Below the pieces are notes generated by a model. The model saw only the letters and a list, made by a program, of their open reading frames with translations, did no database searches and was not told where the DNA came from. 64,000 nt of DNA from Sporosalibacterium faouarense (GTDB taxonomy: Bacteria > Bacillota > Clostridia > Tissierellales > VENL01), in the NCBI RefSeq assembly GCF_016765695.1, contig NZ_JAETGO010000048.1, positions 1 through 64,000 on the forward strand, given 5' to 3'. This document shows positions 8,484 through 16,249 of the stretch, one piece after another. The number at the start of each line of letters is the position of its first letter. The stretch's first letter is position 1. The translations under genes and the position numbers were made by a program.

Positions 8484-9281
8484 ATGTCAACCAACTTATA
8501 TCTAAGTAAAACTAGCATATCAACCTATTTGAACTGCCAAAGAAGATTTAAATATAAGTATATAGATAAGATCAACCCTAAACAGAAGATTACAAATAAA
8601 TATATGGCCTTTGGTAACAGTATGCATTTAACCTTAGCTGACTTCAATAAGCTTACTGAAAATAAATATAGAACCATAGATAATCTTCATAATCTGTTAA
8701 GAAAAAACTGGATTAGAGATGGATATGACTCCAGAGATGAGGAAAGAGAATTTGGATTATGGGGGTTAGAGATGTTAACTAATTATTTTAAAAACCCTCA
8801 GGATAAAGGCTCCGATAACCTTATAATTGAGGAAATGATTTATTTAAATAAAGAAGATTATACTTTATGTGGTAAGTTAGATAAAGTGTATAAAAATGAA
8901 AATGGAACAACTGAAATATTAGACTATAAAACATCAAAGAGTATATCATCTATTGATAATTTGCAGTTACCATTATATCTAATGTTAGCTAAATCTAAAC
9001 TTGGTTACTATCCTAGTGTAGTTAGTCTATATTACTTGGCTGAAAACAAGAAGATTTCTAAAGAAGTAAATGAAAGTTTTATTGCTAAATGTACAAATGA
9101 TGTTTTAAGCTTATGCGATGAAATTATTAGTAAGTCTGAGTATGAGTGTCGGCCTGATGCATATTGTGAATCTAAATGTGAAAACTTTAATGTTTGTGAT
9201 CCTTTGAAAAACGAAAACTTAATTATTTTAAATAAAATAAAAAATTTTGAAAATGAAACTTATAACGAAAACATCTTTTAA
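8484..9281 (+). CDS. PD-(D/E)XK nuclease with Cas4/AddB-type iron-sulfur cysteines
   Basis: The 265-residue protein opens with LSKTSISTYLNCQRRFKYKY, the start typical of RecB/AddB/Cas4 nuclease domains. H48 lies in FGNSMH, D133 in GKLDKV, and D147-x-K149 in ILDYKTSK, giving the usual metal-binding set, followed by the QLPLYLMLA helix. C18 plus C228, C232 and C238 at the C-terminus form a four-cysteine arrangement expected to hold a [4Fe-4S] cluster. AAGGAGGTG precedes the ATG. There are no cas genes nearby. Within the island it may process DNA ends for recombination or defence; the substrate is not known from the sequence. Confidence 0.88.
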   Translation: MSTNLYLSKTSISTYLNCQRRFKYKYIDKINPKQKITNKYMAFGNSMHLTLADFNKLTENKYRTIDNLHNLLRKNWIRDGYDSRDEEREFGLWGLEMLTNYFKNPQDKGSDNLIIEEMIYLNKEDYTLCGKLDKVYKNENGTTEILDYKTSKSISSIDNLQLPLYLMLAKSKLGYYPSVVSLYYLAENKKISKEVNESFIAKCTNDVLSLCDEIISKSEYECRPDAYCESKCENFNVCDPLKNENLIILNKIKNFENETYNENIF

Positions 9282-9453
9282 GATTTAAATTTTATAAAGA
9301 ATTTTGTCTAAAGTTAACACGATTTTATATGATTATCATTGAATTTTTATTAGAAATCCAGCTTTTATGGTATCTTGTTTTATACTAAAGCTAAAATTTC
9401 TTATTTTTATAATGAAATTTTCACAATCTGAATATATATAGGGAGAGAAGAAA

Positions 9454-9576
9454 ATGAAAAAAGAACAAAAGAAAATAGATGTTTCTATTGAATATAAACA
9501 AAATGAAAAAGCAGTCAAAAAGTTTGTGGAATTCATCATTGACTATTATGAGGAAAAGATTCAATTAGAAAGGTAG
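9454..9576 (+). CDS. Small 40-residue protein before the first recombinase
   Basis: An ATG after GGGAGAGAAG encodes a 40-residue, strongly charged helical peptide (MKKEQKKIDVSIEYKQNEKA...). It ends 6 nt before the start codon of the first serine recombinase, so the two are likely co-translated. No family recognised. Size, charge and position make it a candidate recombination directionality factor or recombinase accessory protein; this is a guess from context. Confidence 0.6.
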   Translation: MKKEQKKIDVSIEYKQNEKAVKKFVEFIIDYYEEKIQLER

Positions 9577-9582
9577 GTTAAC

Positions 9583-11184
9583 ATGGAACCCCATAAATCT
9601 TTAGAGTTTTCTAGCATTCATACAGAAGTCCAGCAACTTGAAGATAATAGTTTTTTAACATGCTTTACTCCAGAAAATTATGCAGTAATATATGCCAGAC
9701 AATCTATAAAGAAATCAACAAACTCAATAGAATCCCAAATTGAGTCCTGTAAAAAGAGACTAAAAAAAGAAAATTTTATCCTTTATGATGTTTACTATGA
9801 TAGAGAATCTGGAAGAAAAATTCCTTTTGATGAACGTAAAAATTTCAAAAGATTATTAAATGATCTTAAGGCAGGTATGTTTAAAAATATCATAATTACT
9901 AGAAGAGATCGTTTAACTCGAAGTATGGAAGACTTCATGAAAATAAGAAAAATATTTCAAAAAAACGATATTAATGTAATCTATGCTAATGAAGGTGAGT
10001 TTGACAAATCAAATCAAAGCTACATATCTAATTTCATTGAAAATATTATTATGGCTATTGGAACACTCGAGCCTGAGAACATTAATGAACGTACTACAAG
10101 AGGTAAAAAAATAGCAAGGGAAAATGGCAAATATTCCAGTGGACAATACGTACCTTTAGGATTTGTAAAAACTAAGAACAAACTATATAAAAGAGATGAA
10201 ATAGAAGCTTCTCTTATCAAACTAATATTTGAAAATTATCTAAAGCTAGATAGTAATATTCATAATGATGAAAAGTTCATGATGCAAGACCTATTGAAAA
10301 TAATCAATGATTATACTAATAAACATAAAATCATAAATAAGAGAACAAAAGAAATTCTAACATTTTACCACCAAAAGGTCTATTCCACAATAGAGAAACC
10401 AGTGTATGCAAAGTACATTTTGAAGGATGCTAAAGTACCATTAGTAGAAACAATCTATTGGGATAATAAAGCTAATAACTATAAAGTAAATTTCAAAGAC
10501 TTCTACGTGGAAACTTCTAATACTGATAGAATCATAGATAAGGGCACTTGGGAGAAGGCAATAATTAAGCACTTTGAATCTAAATTAGATTCTCCAATAG
10601 AACCAAAGAATTATTTGTTTAAAAACATCCTTTATTGTAGCTCTTGCAAAGGCAAAGTTAAACTATTAGAAAATAAATATCAGTGCCCTAATGGGTGTAT
10701 AGAATTAGAGCCATTATTGCTATTTAAGAAAATTACAAATAAAATTCTCCTTGATATTGATGTAGACATTATAAGAGATATTTTAATACCTAAATTAAAA
10801 CAAGCTAATATTGAACTTAATAACCTTAGGTCCAAAATGAAAATAAATGAAAAACAACTTAGAAGAAACCTTGATATATACATTGAAGATCCTGGTGATG
10901 AAATAATCCAAAAAGAAATTAGTTCTATAAAGCAAGAGCAAAAAGATTTAAAACTTAAAGTCAATGACCTTGGAGAGAAATTAGATTCTCTTGATTATAA
11001 GATAAACAATCTAGACTTTTTCAAAATAGAATTAACAGATCATTTTAATGAATTATCTAGTGAATATTTAAATAACAACTGGGAGTTGATTAATACACTA
11101 ATTACAAAGTTCTGTGTAAAGGTGGTGCTAAGAAAGTATTCAAATAAAAATGGATATTCAGTCAAAGTCAAATACAATAATTAA
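9583..11184 (+). CDS. Large serine recombinase 1
   Basis: The 533-residue protein has an N-terminal resolvase domain at about 33-180 with the catalytic serine S41 in YARQS, a Q-rich dimer segment (SIESQIESCKKRL) and the RDRLTR arginine motif, then the recombinase domain and a zinc-ribbon pair CSSC/CPNGC. A C-terminal coiled coil completes the large serine recombinase layout. The first 32 residues are an extra extension. Its helix after the resolvase domain reads GTLEPENINERT, close to the usual LERE/ERT sequence. It overlaps the next recombinase gene by 35 nt. Such recombinases perform integration and excision between attP and attB. Confidence 0.93.
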   Translation: MEPHKSLEFSSIHTEVQQLEDNSFLTCFTPENYAVIYARQSIKKSTNSIESQIESCKKRLKKENFILYDVYYDRESGRKIPFDERKNFKRLLNDLKAGMFKNIIITRRDRLTRSMEDFMKIRKIFQKNDINVIYANEGEFDKSNQSYISNFIENIIMAIGTLEPENINERTTRGKKIARENGKYSSGQYVPLGFVKTKNKLYKRDEIEASLIKLIFENYLKLDSNIHNDEKFMMQDLLKIINDYTNKHKIINKRTKEILTFYHQKVYSTIEKPVYAKYILKDAKVPLVETIYWDNKANNYKVNFKDFYVETSNTDRIIDKGTWEKAIIKHFESKLDSPIEPKNYLFKNILYCSSCKGKVKLLENKYQCPNGCIELEPLLLFKKITNKILLDIDVDIIRDILIPKLKQANIELNNLRSKMKINEKQLRRNLDIYIEDPGDEIIQKEISSIKQEQKDLKLKVNDLGEKLDSLDYKINNLDFFKIELTDHFNELSSEYLNNNWELINTLITKFCVKVVLRKYSNKNGYSVKVKYNN

Positions 11185-12736
11185 TAATAAAGCTGTATGT
11201 TATCTTAGAGTATCAACAGATAGACAAGAAAAAGAAGGTAACTCTATTATGATTCAAAAACTAGCTGCTGAGAAATATGCAGAAAAGAATAATCTTGAAA
11301 TCATTGATTTTTATGAAGAATCAAAATCAGCATCAAAGATTCCTGATGAAAACTTCGATATAACAGGTAATATAGTTACAGCTTTAAACAATCGTAAAGA
11401 GCTACAAACTATTATTAGATTGGTAAAGAGAAATAAGTTCAAACATCTAATTGTTTATGATAGAGATAGATTGGTTAGGAACCTTGAAATGTTTGTAGCT
11501 TTGAACTTTTTCTTGAAAAAACACAATATTTCTGTACACTATGCTAAAACGAACGAAACTATTAATAAAGACTCAGATAAGATTAATAGATTTATAGAAT
11601 TAGTTTTAGGTAGTGTCGCAGAGCTAGAGGCTAACCTAATTTCTGTTAGAGTAAAAGAAGGTCAAGAGCAAGCAATAAGAACCAACAAATGGCCTGGTGG
11701 CCAAACCCCTTACGGTTATTTAGACAAAAAAAAGCATAGTAATAAGTTTCTCCAACCTTCTGTATCTCAAATGATAAATGTACAAAAGATTTTTGATTTT
11801 TATAATAAGTTTGGCTATAGCTATAGACGAATTGCTAAGGAAATGAATGGAGTTGATAACTCCATTAACTGGACTAAAGGCAAAATCGAATCAATCCTCA
11901 CCAATGAGGTATATACTGGTCAAATTGTATGGAATAGAAGAAGCCGAGAAAGGAATCCAGATACAAATCAAGAAATAATAAAGTCTGGAAGTATTAAAGA
12001 TGCTAGGATAATAAGCAAAACTAATTGGGAAAACTCTGTAAGTATTAGAAATAAGAAGTCTAATATCCAAGATGCTAAATACTATAGTACTCCCTATCTA
12101 CTAAGAGATAAATTAGTATGTGGTAATTGCGGAAATCTAATGAAGCCCAAGAATTATGGTAAGGATAAGTACGGAAAACAAAGGGAATGTGTATATAGAT
12201 GCATCACAAAGAGTAACAATAGGTCTGAACTAATCTTAAGACAAACATTTATTGAAAATATTTTTATAAATGAGTTTACAAATATAATGAAATACCAGCA
12301 GACTGATAAACTTTGGGTGTATTATAGTTCTATCACAAAGGAGATAAAAGAAAAAAATACTAAAAACTTAGAAAAGATCATCAATGAAATAGAAAGAAAA
12401 CAATCAAAGTTAGTTAAAATAGATACTTTACTAGATGATGCATTGATAGATGAGATTATTGAGACTTTAGAAGGTGAAAAAACGAAGCTAAAAAAAGAGC
12501 TAAATAATCTTCAATTATTGAAATCAAGAATCGAGCAATTACAAAACACTTACTTTAATAGTATGACTGAATTAAGTTCAGCTCTTCAAAATTTCTTCAT
12601 TGAAGATTTCAATGAATTAGAGAATGAACGAAAAAGAATGCTACTAGACATTCTAGTTGATAAAGTTATAGTAACTAATACAGATAAAAAGCTAATACTT
12701 AAAATTGTGCTTAAATCCCAATTGGGATTAAATTAA
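11150..12736 (+). CDS. Large serine recombinase 2
   Basis: 528 residues. Residues 14-165 form the resolvase domain with S22 in YLRVSTDRQ and YDRDRLVRN for the catalytic arginines; VAELEANLISVRVKEG leads into the recombinase domain (WPGGQTPYGY). The zinc ribbon has CGNC and ECVYRC. The C-terminus is coiled coil. The start codon lies inside the end of recombinase 1, with no strong Shine-Dalgarno, suggesting translational coupling. A tandem overlapping pair of this kind recalls the ccrA/ccrB arrangement of SCC elements, although I see no reason to call them orthologues. Which of the island's three enzymes acts on the island ends is unknown. Confidence 0.93.
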   Translation: MDIQSKSNTIINNKAVCYLRVSTDRQEKEGNSIMIQKLAAEKYAEKNNLEIIDFYEESKSASKIPDENFDITGNIVTALNNRKELQTIIRLVKRNKFKHLIVYDRDRLVRNLEMFVALNFFLKKHNISVHYAKTNETINKDSDKINRFIELVLGSVAELEANLISVRVKEGQEQAIRTNKWPGGQTPYGYLDKKKHSNKFLQPSVSQMINVQKIFDFYNKFGYSYRRIAKEMNGVDNSINWTKGKIESILTNEVYTGQIVWNRRSRERNPDTNQEIIKSGSIKDARIISKTNWENSVSIRNKKSNIQDAKYYSTPYLLRDKLVCGNCGNLMKPKNYGKDKYGKQRECVYRCITKSNNRSELILRQTFIENIFINEFTNIMKYQQTDKLWVYYSSITKEIKEKNTKNLEKIINEIERKQSKLVKIDTLLDDALIDEIIETLEGEKTKLKKELNNLQLLKSRIEQLQNTYFNSMTELSSALQNFFIEDFNELENERKRMLLDILVDKVIVTNTDKKLILKIVLKSQLGLN

Positions 12737-12748
12737 TCGTAAATTGAT

Positions 12749-12788
12749 ACTCCCTACTAGTAACGTGAAAATACTATCTGTAGGGAGT
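12749..12788. repeat. Stem-loop after recombinase 2
   Basis: Arms ACTCCCTAC (12749-12757) and GTAGGGAGT (12780-12788) are perfect with a 22-nt loop. No T-run follows, so its role as a terminator is doubtful. It opens the 350-bp gap between recombinase 2 and the next gene. Confidence 0.5.
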
Positions 12789-12819
12789 AAATCTTTGTCG
12801 ATATTTATTGATTTAGTAG

Positions 12820-12863
12820 AGGTGATCTGTCTGTTTCAGTATACTGCAACAGACAGATCACCT
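12820..12863. repeat. 44-bp near-perfect palindrome
   Basis: AGGTGATCTGTCTGTT (12820-12835) and AACAGACAGATCACCT (12848-12863) are perfect inverted copies. The centre TCAGTATACTGC is itself palindromic except for its outer T/C, so the entire 44 bp folds with a single mismatched pair. Only a weak T-run follows some 20 nt later. It may be a cruciform, a recombinase-related site or a strong stem at the end of the recombinase transcript. The rest of the gap to 13088 is AT-rich with nothing recognised. Confidence 0.75.
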
Positions 12864-13088
12864 ATCTAACTTCAAGTCTTTTTATTACATTTTTATAACT
12901 ACTATATCCTATATTATTTATCCTGCTAATTTTCATATTCTTTCTATTATAATTTTTCATTTTTGTTTTGGAAAATCAAATGAAATTTTAGTTACTACTT
13001 GTACTATTTTACTTATATTGGTATAAACACTAGTCATTTCAACATATTCTTTAATAAGATAATAATATTATTAAGGGTGTGAGTGACT

Positions 13089-13859
13089 ATGAAGTATAAT
13101 AAATTGCTTCCTTCAGATATTTTAACAGAGGTTGAAAAATTAGTTTCAGAAAATAAAAACCCTAATTACATTTCAAAATTTTTAAATAAAAAGTTAAATT
13201 TTGAAATTGAGTATGGAACATTAAGTAGGAGAATAAAAACACAACTTCAATTACAATGGAATAAAGAATTAAGCAAATATGAGAAATATGTAAAAAAGAA
13301 GAAAAAGTCTCATAAAAAAAACTTGGCAGGCCAATTAAATCTTTTCAATAATAGTGAAATAGAAGGTTCTCAGCAAAACATTCTTATAGAAAAAGATTCG
13401 GATCTTAGTCATAACAATATTAATGTTGAAGGTGACTTCTGCAATATCAAGGAGGATAGTCACTTTAACTCTAAGTCTAATATCTCAGATGAACGAAATT
13501 TTGATGTTGAAGATCTTCCCACTTATGATAGTGGAGAATATAGTGACTTTCAAATTCTCTTACTTAATAGTTTAGATACCTTAAATAATAATATCAAAAG
13601 AATCGACACAAGATTAAAGAAGGTTGAAAACTTTATGTCAGCACTCAAGACAAATAATCCATATAATAAGATTAGAGAAATGACAGATGACTTTATCAGC
13701 ATTTATGCAAGTGAAAAAGATAAGAAGTCGGTAAATATAAATACTGAAATTAGAGACCGAGTGTTAAAGCAAATATCACAGTCTTATGGTATAAAAAACA
13801 ATGCATCTTTGGCGATTAATACAGCATTACTCATCAGTCTTTATAATGAAAATAACTAA
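13089..13859 (+). CDS. Uncharacterised island protein, possible HTH plus ribbon-helix-helix DNA-binding protein
   Basis: Using the ATG at 13089 (AAGGGTG 9 nt upstream; a GTG at 13083 is too close) the product has 256 residues. Residues 5-55 look like a small HTH (DILTEVEKLVSENKNPNYISKFLNKKL...YGTLSRRIK). A basic KKKKKSHKKN stretch, an acidic low-complexity middle and a coiled-coil segment (LNSLDTLNNNIKRIDTRL) follow. The C-terminus NINTEIRDRVLKQISQSYG...SLAINTALL resembles a ribbon-helix-helix fold. A partition-like or accessory DNA-binding role would fit, but no family is recognised. It stands alone with its own strong terminator. Confidence 0.75.
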   Translation: MKYNKLLPSDILTEVEKLVSENKNPNYISKFLNKKLNFEIEYGTLSRRIKTQLQLQWNKELSKYEKYVKKKKKSHKKNLAGQLNLFNNSEIEGSQQNILIEKDSDLSHNNINVEGDFCNIKEDSHFNSKSNISDERNFDVEDLPTYDSGEYSDFQILLLNSLDTLNNNIKRIDTRLKKVENFMSALKTNNPYNKIREMTDDFISIYASEKDKKSVNINTEIRDRVLKQISQSYGIKNNASLAINTALLISLYNENN

Positions 13860-13860
13860 A

Positions 13861-13890
13861 AATCCTCATTCACGCGAATGAGGATTTTTT
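13861..13890. terminator. Bidirectional terminator between convergent genes
   Basis: AATCCTCATTC and GAATGAGGATT form an 11-bp stem with loop ACGC, followed by TTTT on the plus strand and preceded by A-rich sequence that gives a T-run on the minus strand. It serves the gene ending at 13859 and the minus-strand gene ending at 13909. Confidence 0.88.
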
Positions 13891-13908
13891 AATGCTTACT
13901 TTATATAA

Positions 13909-14073
13909 TTATATTTTTAGCTTCTCAAGCAATCCTTTATATACTTCTAACCTTTGATCAGGAGGAAGTTTATTGATTTTATCAATTACTAATTCAGCTA
14001 TTGCATTTCCCATGGAATTTTCTGCTCTGTCCTTATCTAATATATTCACTTCAACTTTTATTCTACTTTCCAT
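13909..14073 (-). CDS. Small 54-residue island protein
   Basis: A minus-strand ATG at 14071-14073 preceded by GGGGGAAGAG encodes 54 residues: MESRIKVEVNILDKDRAENS, then a mostly helical part ending LEVYKGLLEKLKI. The clear ribosome binding site and the shared terminator support it as real. No family recognised. It is transcribed away from recombinase 3. Confidence 0.65.
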   Translation of the reverse strand: MESRIKVEVNILDKDRAENSMGNAIAELVIDKINKLPPDQRLEVYKGLLEKLKI

Positions 14074-14280
14074 TACTCTTCCCCCTTTGTAAATGATATT
14101 CTGAGGGAAGTTTGTACTATTCTTTGAAACCTTTATATGATTAAATATAATATTTCCATTAAATCAATTAATAAATAATTACTACTATAGTACTGGCATA
14201 AGATGTAATAATAGTCTCTTATTTCATATTTTGATAAAAGGTACAACACATATCTAATATCAATTCTTAAAACAATAAAT

Positions 14281-14296
14281 ATGAAAATAGTTTCAT
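14281..14296. promoter_or_regulatory. Palindrome ATGAAA-N4-TTTCAT overlapping the start of recombinase 3
   Basis: ATGAAAATAGTTTCAT is a perfect inverted repeat with the same half-sites as 8413-8428 and 7626-7640. It abuts the Shine-Dalgarno GGAGGTG (14297-14303), so a bound regulator would block transcription or translation initiation of recombinase 3. Confidence 0.5.
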
Positions 14297-15917
14297 GGAG
14301 GTGAAAATTATATCTACTATAGCTATTTATTCTCGTAAATCAAAATTCACAGGTAAGGGAGAATCTACTGAAAATCAAATAAAACTCTGTAAAGAATATG
14401 CTTATAATCATTTTCAAGTAGGGGAAATATTAATCTATGAAGATGAAGGATACTCTGGTGGTAATACTGAACGTCCTAAGTTTCAAGAAATGATTAAAGC
14501 AGCAGAAAATAAAGAGTTTAATGTCTTGATATGCTATCGTTTAGATCGTATAAGTAGAAATATTGCAGATTTTTCTTCCCTTATAGAAAACCTCCAGGAA
14601 AATAATATTGATTTTGTTTCAATAAGAGAACAGTTTGACACATCAACACCTATGGGTAGAGCTATGATGTATATATCTTCAGTTTTTGCTCAGTTAGAAA
14701 GGGAAACTATTGCTGAAAGAATCAAAGATAATATGTATGAACTAGCTAGAACTGGAAGATGGTTAGGTGGTAATACTCCTACTGGATATACTAGTAAACC
14801 CAAACAATATGTAAATAAAGATGGAATAACTAGGAAGATGTACGTACTTTCTTCTATAGATAGAGAATTAAAACTAATTAAGTCTCTTTATAATAAATAT
14901 CTTGAGTTAGGTTCATTAACTCAACTTGAAAGTTGGACATTAGAAAATAATATTAAAACTAAAGCTGGTAATGATTTTGATATAAGTGCATTGAAAATGA
15001 TACTTAGTAATCCAGTCTATGTAATATCAGATAAACAAATACATAAGTATTTTCAAAACCATAAATCTGATATAGCCAATAATATAGATGACTTTGATGG
15101 AATCCATGGTCTAATGGTATTTAACAAACATGATGAAAGAAAAAAAACGATTACTAAGAAAGACAAATCAGATTGGATTGTAGCTATTGGAAAACACAAA
15201 GGAGTTATACCTTCAGATGATTGGATTAAAGTTCAAGAGCAGCTTATTAAGAACCGTAAAAAGGCTCCCAGAAGTGGTACTAGTAATGTTGGTTTACTTA
15301 CTCCTTTATTAGTCTGTAAGAATTGTGGCTCTAAACTAAGGGTTATTTCTTCTAGAAAGAACAATAATATTTATCACTACTACAAATGTACTCTTAAGGA
15401 AAGATCACGAGGTAACAAGTGCAATATAAAAAACCTTAATGGCCGATTAGCAGATAAATATGTTATAGATGAAATAAAGAAAATTAACTATAAAAATAGT
15501 GAAATATATAAGCAGTTGAAATCAATGGAAAATAGAATTGTAACTGAGTCATCCAGTGATAAGTATCAGAAAGAAACACTGTTAAGAGAACTAGAAAATC
15601 ATAAAAGAGCAGTAAGTAACCTTACAGCTCAATTAGCAGAAAATAAAGAATCTAAAGCTTCTAAATATATAATTGAGAAGATAGAGGAGTTTGATAATAA
15701 AATCAAGAAGATTGAGTCGAAATTAAATAATATAAAGCAGTCAAATAAAGTGATTAATGAAGAAATCAAACGAATTGATGAGCTGTTTAATTTAATAAGG
15801 TATTTTTCAGATAATATTGCTAAGCTAGAATTTAAAGAAAAGAAGAAATTGCTATCAAAGATTATTGGTGAAATTTGGTGGGATGGGGTTAGTATAAAGA
15901 TAGATATAATGAGTTAA
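14295..15917 (+). CDS. Large serine recombinase 3 (TndX/TnpX-like)
   Basis: 540 residues from the first in-frame ATG. The resolvase domain (about 8-150) has S16 in IYSRKS, DEGYSGGNTERPKFQEM, and YRLDRISRN, followed by MYISSVFAQLERETIAERIKDN, the standard linker helix of large serine recombinases. Then come the recombinase domain (LGGNTPTGY), a zinc ribbon (CKNCG, YYKC and a further cysteine) and a coiled coil. The start is uncertain: the best Shine-Dalgarno, GGAGGTG, lies inside the ORF at 14297-14303, so GTG 14301, ATT 14307 or ATA 14310 could be used instead. It is the most conventional of the three recombinases in sequence. Confidence 0.92.
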   Translation: MEVKIISTIAIYSRKSKFTGKGESTENQIKLCKEYAYNHFQVGEILIYEDEGYSGGNTERPKFQEMIKAAENKEFNVLICYRLDRISRNIADFSSLIENLQENNIDFVSIREQFDTSTPMGRAMMYISSVFAQLERETIAERIKDNMYELARTGRWLGGNTPTGYTSKPKQYVNKDGITRKMYVLSSIDRELKLIKSLYNKYLELGSLTQLESWTLENNIKTKAGNDFDISALKMILSNPVYVISDKQIHKYFQNHKSDIANNIDDFDGIHGLMVFNKHDERKKTITKKDKSDWIVAIGKHKGVIPSDDWIKVQEQLIKNRKKAPRSGTSNVGLLTPLLVCKNCGSKLRVISSRKNNNIYHYYKCTLKERSRGNKCNIKNLNGRLADKYVIDEIKKINYKNSEIYKQLKSMENRIVTESSSDKYQKETLLRELENHKRAVSNLTAQLAENKESKASKYIIEKIEEFDNKIKKIESKLNNIKQSNKVINEEIKRIDELFNLIRYFSDNIAKLEFKEKKKLLSKIIGEIWWDGVSIKIDIMS

Positions 15918-15980
15918 TATGTTGTGAAATAAAGAGGATCTTAATTACCCAGTAACATATTTATTTCACAACATATTAAC
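15913..15980. repeat. Inverted repeat with 21-bp perfect arms
   Basis: The arm at 15913-15933 begins GTTAATATGTTGTG and is the exact reverse complement of the arm at 15960-15980; the loop is 26 nt. The left arm includes the stop codon of recombinase 3. No T-run follows on either strand. It may be a stable 3' stem or a protein-binding site. Confidence 0.75.
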
Positions 15981-16083
15981 TTAAAACAAATTATAATCTA
16001 GACTTCTTTAGTCTTTGTGCATACTACTAGTTATCTCGTGTATAATACATATTGTTACAATAAAATGAGAGGAGATTTATTTC

Positions 16084-16218
16084 ATGAAAATACCTATAAG
16101 TATTGAACAGAAAAAAGCAATTGCTAGTATACTAGCAGATATAATATATGAAGAAATGCTCAAAGATGTAAAAGCTAAGAAGAAAATAATCCAAGAAGAT
16201 ATAAAATATAAGCATTAG
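16084..16218 (+). CDS. Small 44-residue island protein
   Basis: An ATG after GAGAGGAGAT encodes 44 residues (MKIPISIEQKKAIASILADI...), predicted helical and basic toward the C-terminus. TATAAT at 16041-16046 could be part of its promoter. No family recognised. It lies between recombinase 3 and the convergent minus-strand genes and could be a recombinase accessory factor; this is only positional inference. Confidence 0.6.
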   Translation: MKIPISIEQKKAIASILADIIYEEMLKDVKAKKKIIQEDIKYKH

Positions 16219-16249
16219 ACTTATTATTTTTTGCTAGCAATAAGAGTTA

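Noticed and set aside
8484-9281. CRISPR-associated Cas4
   Set aside because: No cas1/cas2 genes and no repeat-spacer array anywhere in the window; only the nuclease fold is shared.
9583-12736. SCC-type ccrA/ccrB pair
   Set aside because: The tandem layout is similar, but the attachment site is an ABC ATPase gene rather than rlmH, and I cannot show orthology from sequence alone.
12749-12788. Rho-independent terminator after recombinase 2
   Set aside because: The stem is only 9 bp with a 22-nt loop and no T-run, so it is listed as a stem-loop only.
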